Positions 62,087 through 64,000 of a DNA stretch of 64,000 bases are shown here, piece by piece. The notes under the pieces are model-generated. The model ran no database searches. It had not been told where the DNA came from and saw only the letters and a list, made by a program, of their open reading frames with translations. The stretch is from Sandaracinaceae bacterium. Lineage in GTDB: Bacteria > Myxococcota_A > Polyangia > Polyangiales > Sandaracinaceae. The stretch is taken from contig JAVJQK010000035.1 in the NCBI GenBank assembly GCA_040218145.1, positions 62,001 through 126,000 on the forward strand. Reading direction: 5' to 3'. The position numbers and the translations under genes are program-made. Position 1 is the stretch's first letter; every line of letters starts with the position of its first letter.

Positions 62087-64000
62087 TCACGCGAGCGGGA
62101 TGCGGATCCCGAGCTGCTCGCGCAGCCGGAAGTACTCCTCGCTCACGCTGAAGAGGACGAGCTCCTTGACCTTCTCCTTCGGCGGGAGGTCGACCGGGCC
62201 GGCCGCGCCGAGCTGGGTGACCATGCGCGCGGCGGTCTCGAGGTCGTTGCAGACCAGGAGCCCGGCGCGGCACGACGTCAGCTCGACCGCCTGGAGCCAC
62301 TTCTTGATGTCGGTGCGCGCGCCCGCGTCCACGAAGCGCTTGGCCAGGCTCCGCAGGGCGTCGCGCTGGGCCGGCTGCATCTTCGTCGCGATCTGCTGCG
62401 CCGCCTGCTCGGCCGCGGGCTCGACCTGCGGCACCACGCCGCTGAGCCGGAGCCCCGCCATGAGCACCGTCTTCAGCTCGGTGTTCGACTTGAGCATGGT
62501 GCGGATGTAGTGCTCGGGCCGGTAGTCGCTGAGGTGACGCCCGGCGACGAACATCAGGTCCGAGGGCTGGAAGCCGCTGAGCAGCGTCGCGCCGCTGAGC
62601 GAGGCGAGCGGGTAGACCGGCATGTGCGTCAGGCCGCCCTGCACGTCGGTGCGCAGGAAGAGCCGCGGCGCGGGCATGCCGAGCACGTTCGCCACGAAGC
62701 CGAAGGTCCGCGCGAAGGTCACCGTGCTGTTCGCCGGATCGACCTCGTGCTTCTTGTTCAGCCCGGCGTCCTTGTCGTTCTGGATGCGCAGCGAGAGCAC
62801 CGCGGGCCAGATCTGCTCGAAGATCTTCGAGACCAGCAGGTCCTGCTCCGACGACGCCAGATCCTTCAGCCAGCGCTCGTCGTTGAGCCGGTTCGTCGGG
62901 CGGATGGGCCCGCTCGGCCGGTTGTCCGCGAAGAACTGCTGCTGCTCGGCGTCCGCCTTGTTGAGGAACGTGAGCGTCCGCGCCAAGCACCACGCCTTGT
63001 CGTACGCGCGCGCGTCGAAGTAGAGCTTGTAGAGCTTCTGGTAGCTGTCGACGCGGTAGGGATCGCGCCGGAGCAGCCACTGGTGCTCGCTGATGGCCTC
63101 GTCGAGCTTGCCGAGCAGCGTGTAGAGCTCCGCCAGGATGACGTGCTCGGTGTCCTGCTCCCGGATGGTGCTCGCGACCCGGAAGGCCTCGGCCGCGTTC
63201 TCGTACTGCTTCAGGCGGTCTCGGTAGATGACGCCGAGGTTGTGCCAGAGGTTGTACTCGAGGTCCTGGTCCCGATCGTCCTTGCCGCTGATGCGGTGGA
63301 GCATCTTGCGGAAGGCGCGCTCGAGCTGCTTCCAGTCCTTCTTCTGGTTGAGGATCTTGTTGATCGCCTCGAAGGCCTTCAGCTGCTTCTCGTCGAGGTC
63401 GAGCGCCTCGTTGAACTTCTCGACCGCGCGGTCGGTGTCCTTGACCTCGTCGCGCAAGATGACCGCCACCGTGTAGGCGTACTTCGCCTTGGCGGCCTTG
63501 CGATCGTCGAGGTCGCTGACGCGCTGGATGATCTCGATGGCCTCATCCCACTGCCGCGTCGTCTGGTAGAGCATCAGCAGCTTGTGCAGCAGGCGGTGGT
63601 TGTCCGGCTCGAGGGCCGCCGCCTCCACGTAGGCCTCGATCGCCTTCTGCGAGTTCTTGACCTTCTCGTGCCAGAGGTCGCCGATCTCGTCGAGGAGGCC
63701 GAAGCGCTCCTCGATGTCCGCGATGTCGAGGACCTGCTTCTTGTAGTGGATGACCTGCTCGAAGTCGTTCGCCGCCTCGTAGACGCTCACCATCGCCTCG
63801 AGCGTGGGGCGGTGATGCGGGTCCTCTTCGAGGGCCTTGTCGAACATGTTGAGCGCCTTGCGGCGGTCCCCCTGCTCGCGCTTGACGATGCCCAGCTTGA
63901 AGAAGACGTCCGTGATCTCGTCGCGCCCGAGCGAGTCCCGGTGGTGCACGAGGAGCATCTGGTAGTACTTGAACGCCTTCTCCCAGTCCTTCGCCTGGTA
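62087..64000 (-). CDS. TPR-repeat protein, C-terminal part
   Basis: At least 637 codons; the frame stays open to the window edge. The Met at 63958 lies inside a TPR helix (YQAKDWEKAFKYYQ precedes it), so the start is outside the window. Residues before about 330 are tandem tetratricopeptide units (DRRKALNMFDKALEEDPHHR, NSQKAIEAYVEAAALEPDNH, NAAEAFRVASTIREQDTEHV). The last 300 residues are a distinct alpha/beta region (VTFARTFGFVANVLGMPAPR, LASLSGATLLSGFQPSDLMF) without a recognised family. Such proteins act as scaffolds; large relatives occur in myxobacteria. Confidence 0.82.
   Translation of the reverse strand, partial: YQAKDWEKAFKYYQMLLVHHRDSLGRDEITDVFFKLGIVKREQGDRRKALNMFDKALEEDPHHRPTLEAMVSVYEAANDFEQVIHYKKQVLDIADIEERFGLLDEIGDLWHEKVKNSQKAIEAYVEAAALEPDNHRLLHKLLMLYQTTRQWDEAIEIIQRVSDLDDRKAAKAKYAYTVAVILRDEVKDTDRAVEKFNEALDLDEKQLKAFEAINKILNQKKDWKQLERAFRKMLHRISGKDDRDQDLEYNLWHNLGVIYRDRLKQYENAAEAFRVASTIREQDTEHVILAELYTLLGKLDEAISEHQWLLRRDPYRVDSYQKLYKLYFDARAYDKAWCLARTLTFLNKADAEQQQFFADNRPSGPIRPTNRLNDERWLKDLASSEQDLLVSKIFEQIWPAVLSLRIQNDKDAGLNKKHEVDPANSTVTFARTFGFVANVLGMPAPRLFLRTDVQGGLTHMPVYPLASLSGATLLSGFQPSDLMFVAGRHLSDYRPEHYIRTMLKSNTELKTVLMAGLRLSGVVPQVEPAAEQAAQQIATKMQPAQRDALRSLAKRFVDAGARTDIKKWLQAVELTSCRAGLLVCNDLETAARMVTQLGAAGPVDLPPKEKVKELVLFSVSEEYFRLREQLGIRIPLA

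Overview
The window is a gene-dense, very GC-rich chromosomal segment. It has short intergenic gaps, many GTG starts and almost every gene's antisense frames open. The content suggests a large-genome, predatory-type deltaproteobacterium (myxobacteria/Polyangia, perhaps near Sandaracinaceae). The evidence for this is an MglA-type GTPase, a Ser/Thr kinase, a PrkA-type kinase, about eleven predicted lipoproteins (several with Asp/Ala/Pro/Gly-rich tethers), and a duplicated lipoprotein signal peptidase. Taxonomy is inference; no rRNA or tRNA gene was recognised.

Layout. 1-6.0 kb: a reverse-strand cluster running tiny lipoprotein > lspA > lspA > lgt > ileS > folD (cut by the edge), i.e. lipoprotein maturation joined to translation and one-carbon metabolism. 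6.0-8.1 kb: a ribbon-helix-helix/zinc-finger regulator with inverted-repeat operators and a coupled 78-aa partner, then a TlpA-like thioredoxin and a PH-like membrane protein. 8.1-12.0 kb: a CPA2-type cation/proton antiporter and an MscS channel (ion and turgor control). 12-19.5 kb: crotonase, lipoproteins, DUF2062, a fused hydantoinase/oxoprolinase and a SPOR protein. 19.6-27.3 kb: rhodanese-MoeB fusion, Uma2, hydrolase lipoprotein, propeller-like lipoprotein, threonine dehydratase, lamin-tail lipoprotein, ECF sigma factor. 27.4-33.6 kb: a tight reverse-strand operon of lipoprotein > PrkA-like kinase > 107-aa protein > MBL hydrolase > pdxJ > nnrD. 33.6-42.6 kb: lipoprotein, a 163-bp imperfect palindrome, serA, GYF-domain membrane protein, FAD-linked oxidase, Ser/Thr kinase coupled to a 5'-3' exonuclease, RluA-type synthase, rpmB. 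42.6-52.5 kb: two giant surface-type proteins, a 21-bp minisatellite beside a NUDIX-MBL fusion, and an MglA-like GTPase. 52.6-64 kb: small lipoprotein and membrane protein, greA/SRPBCC, esterase, carB, tsaE, a second crotonase, a second Uma2, a 16-bp tandem array, and a TPR protein running off the edge.

Two patterns run through the whole window. First, many genes without a Shine-Dalgarno sequence carry a -10-like hexamer (TATGCT, TATGGT, TACGGT, TAGGCT, TACTCT and similar) almost always six to eight bases before an often-GTG start codon. This suggests widespread leaderless mRNAs and was used here to choose several starts. Second, ten of eleven convergent gene pairs are separated by 15 bases or fewer, leaving no room for terminators; the eleventh holds a perfect 18-bp hairpin. 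No CRISPR array, prophage, insertion sequence or classical secondary-metabolite cluster was found.
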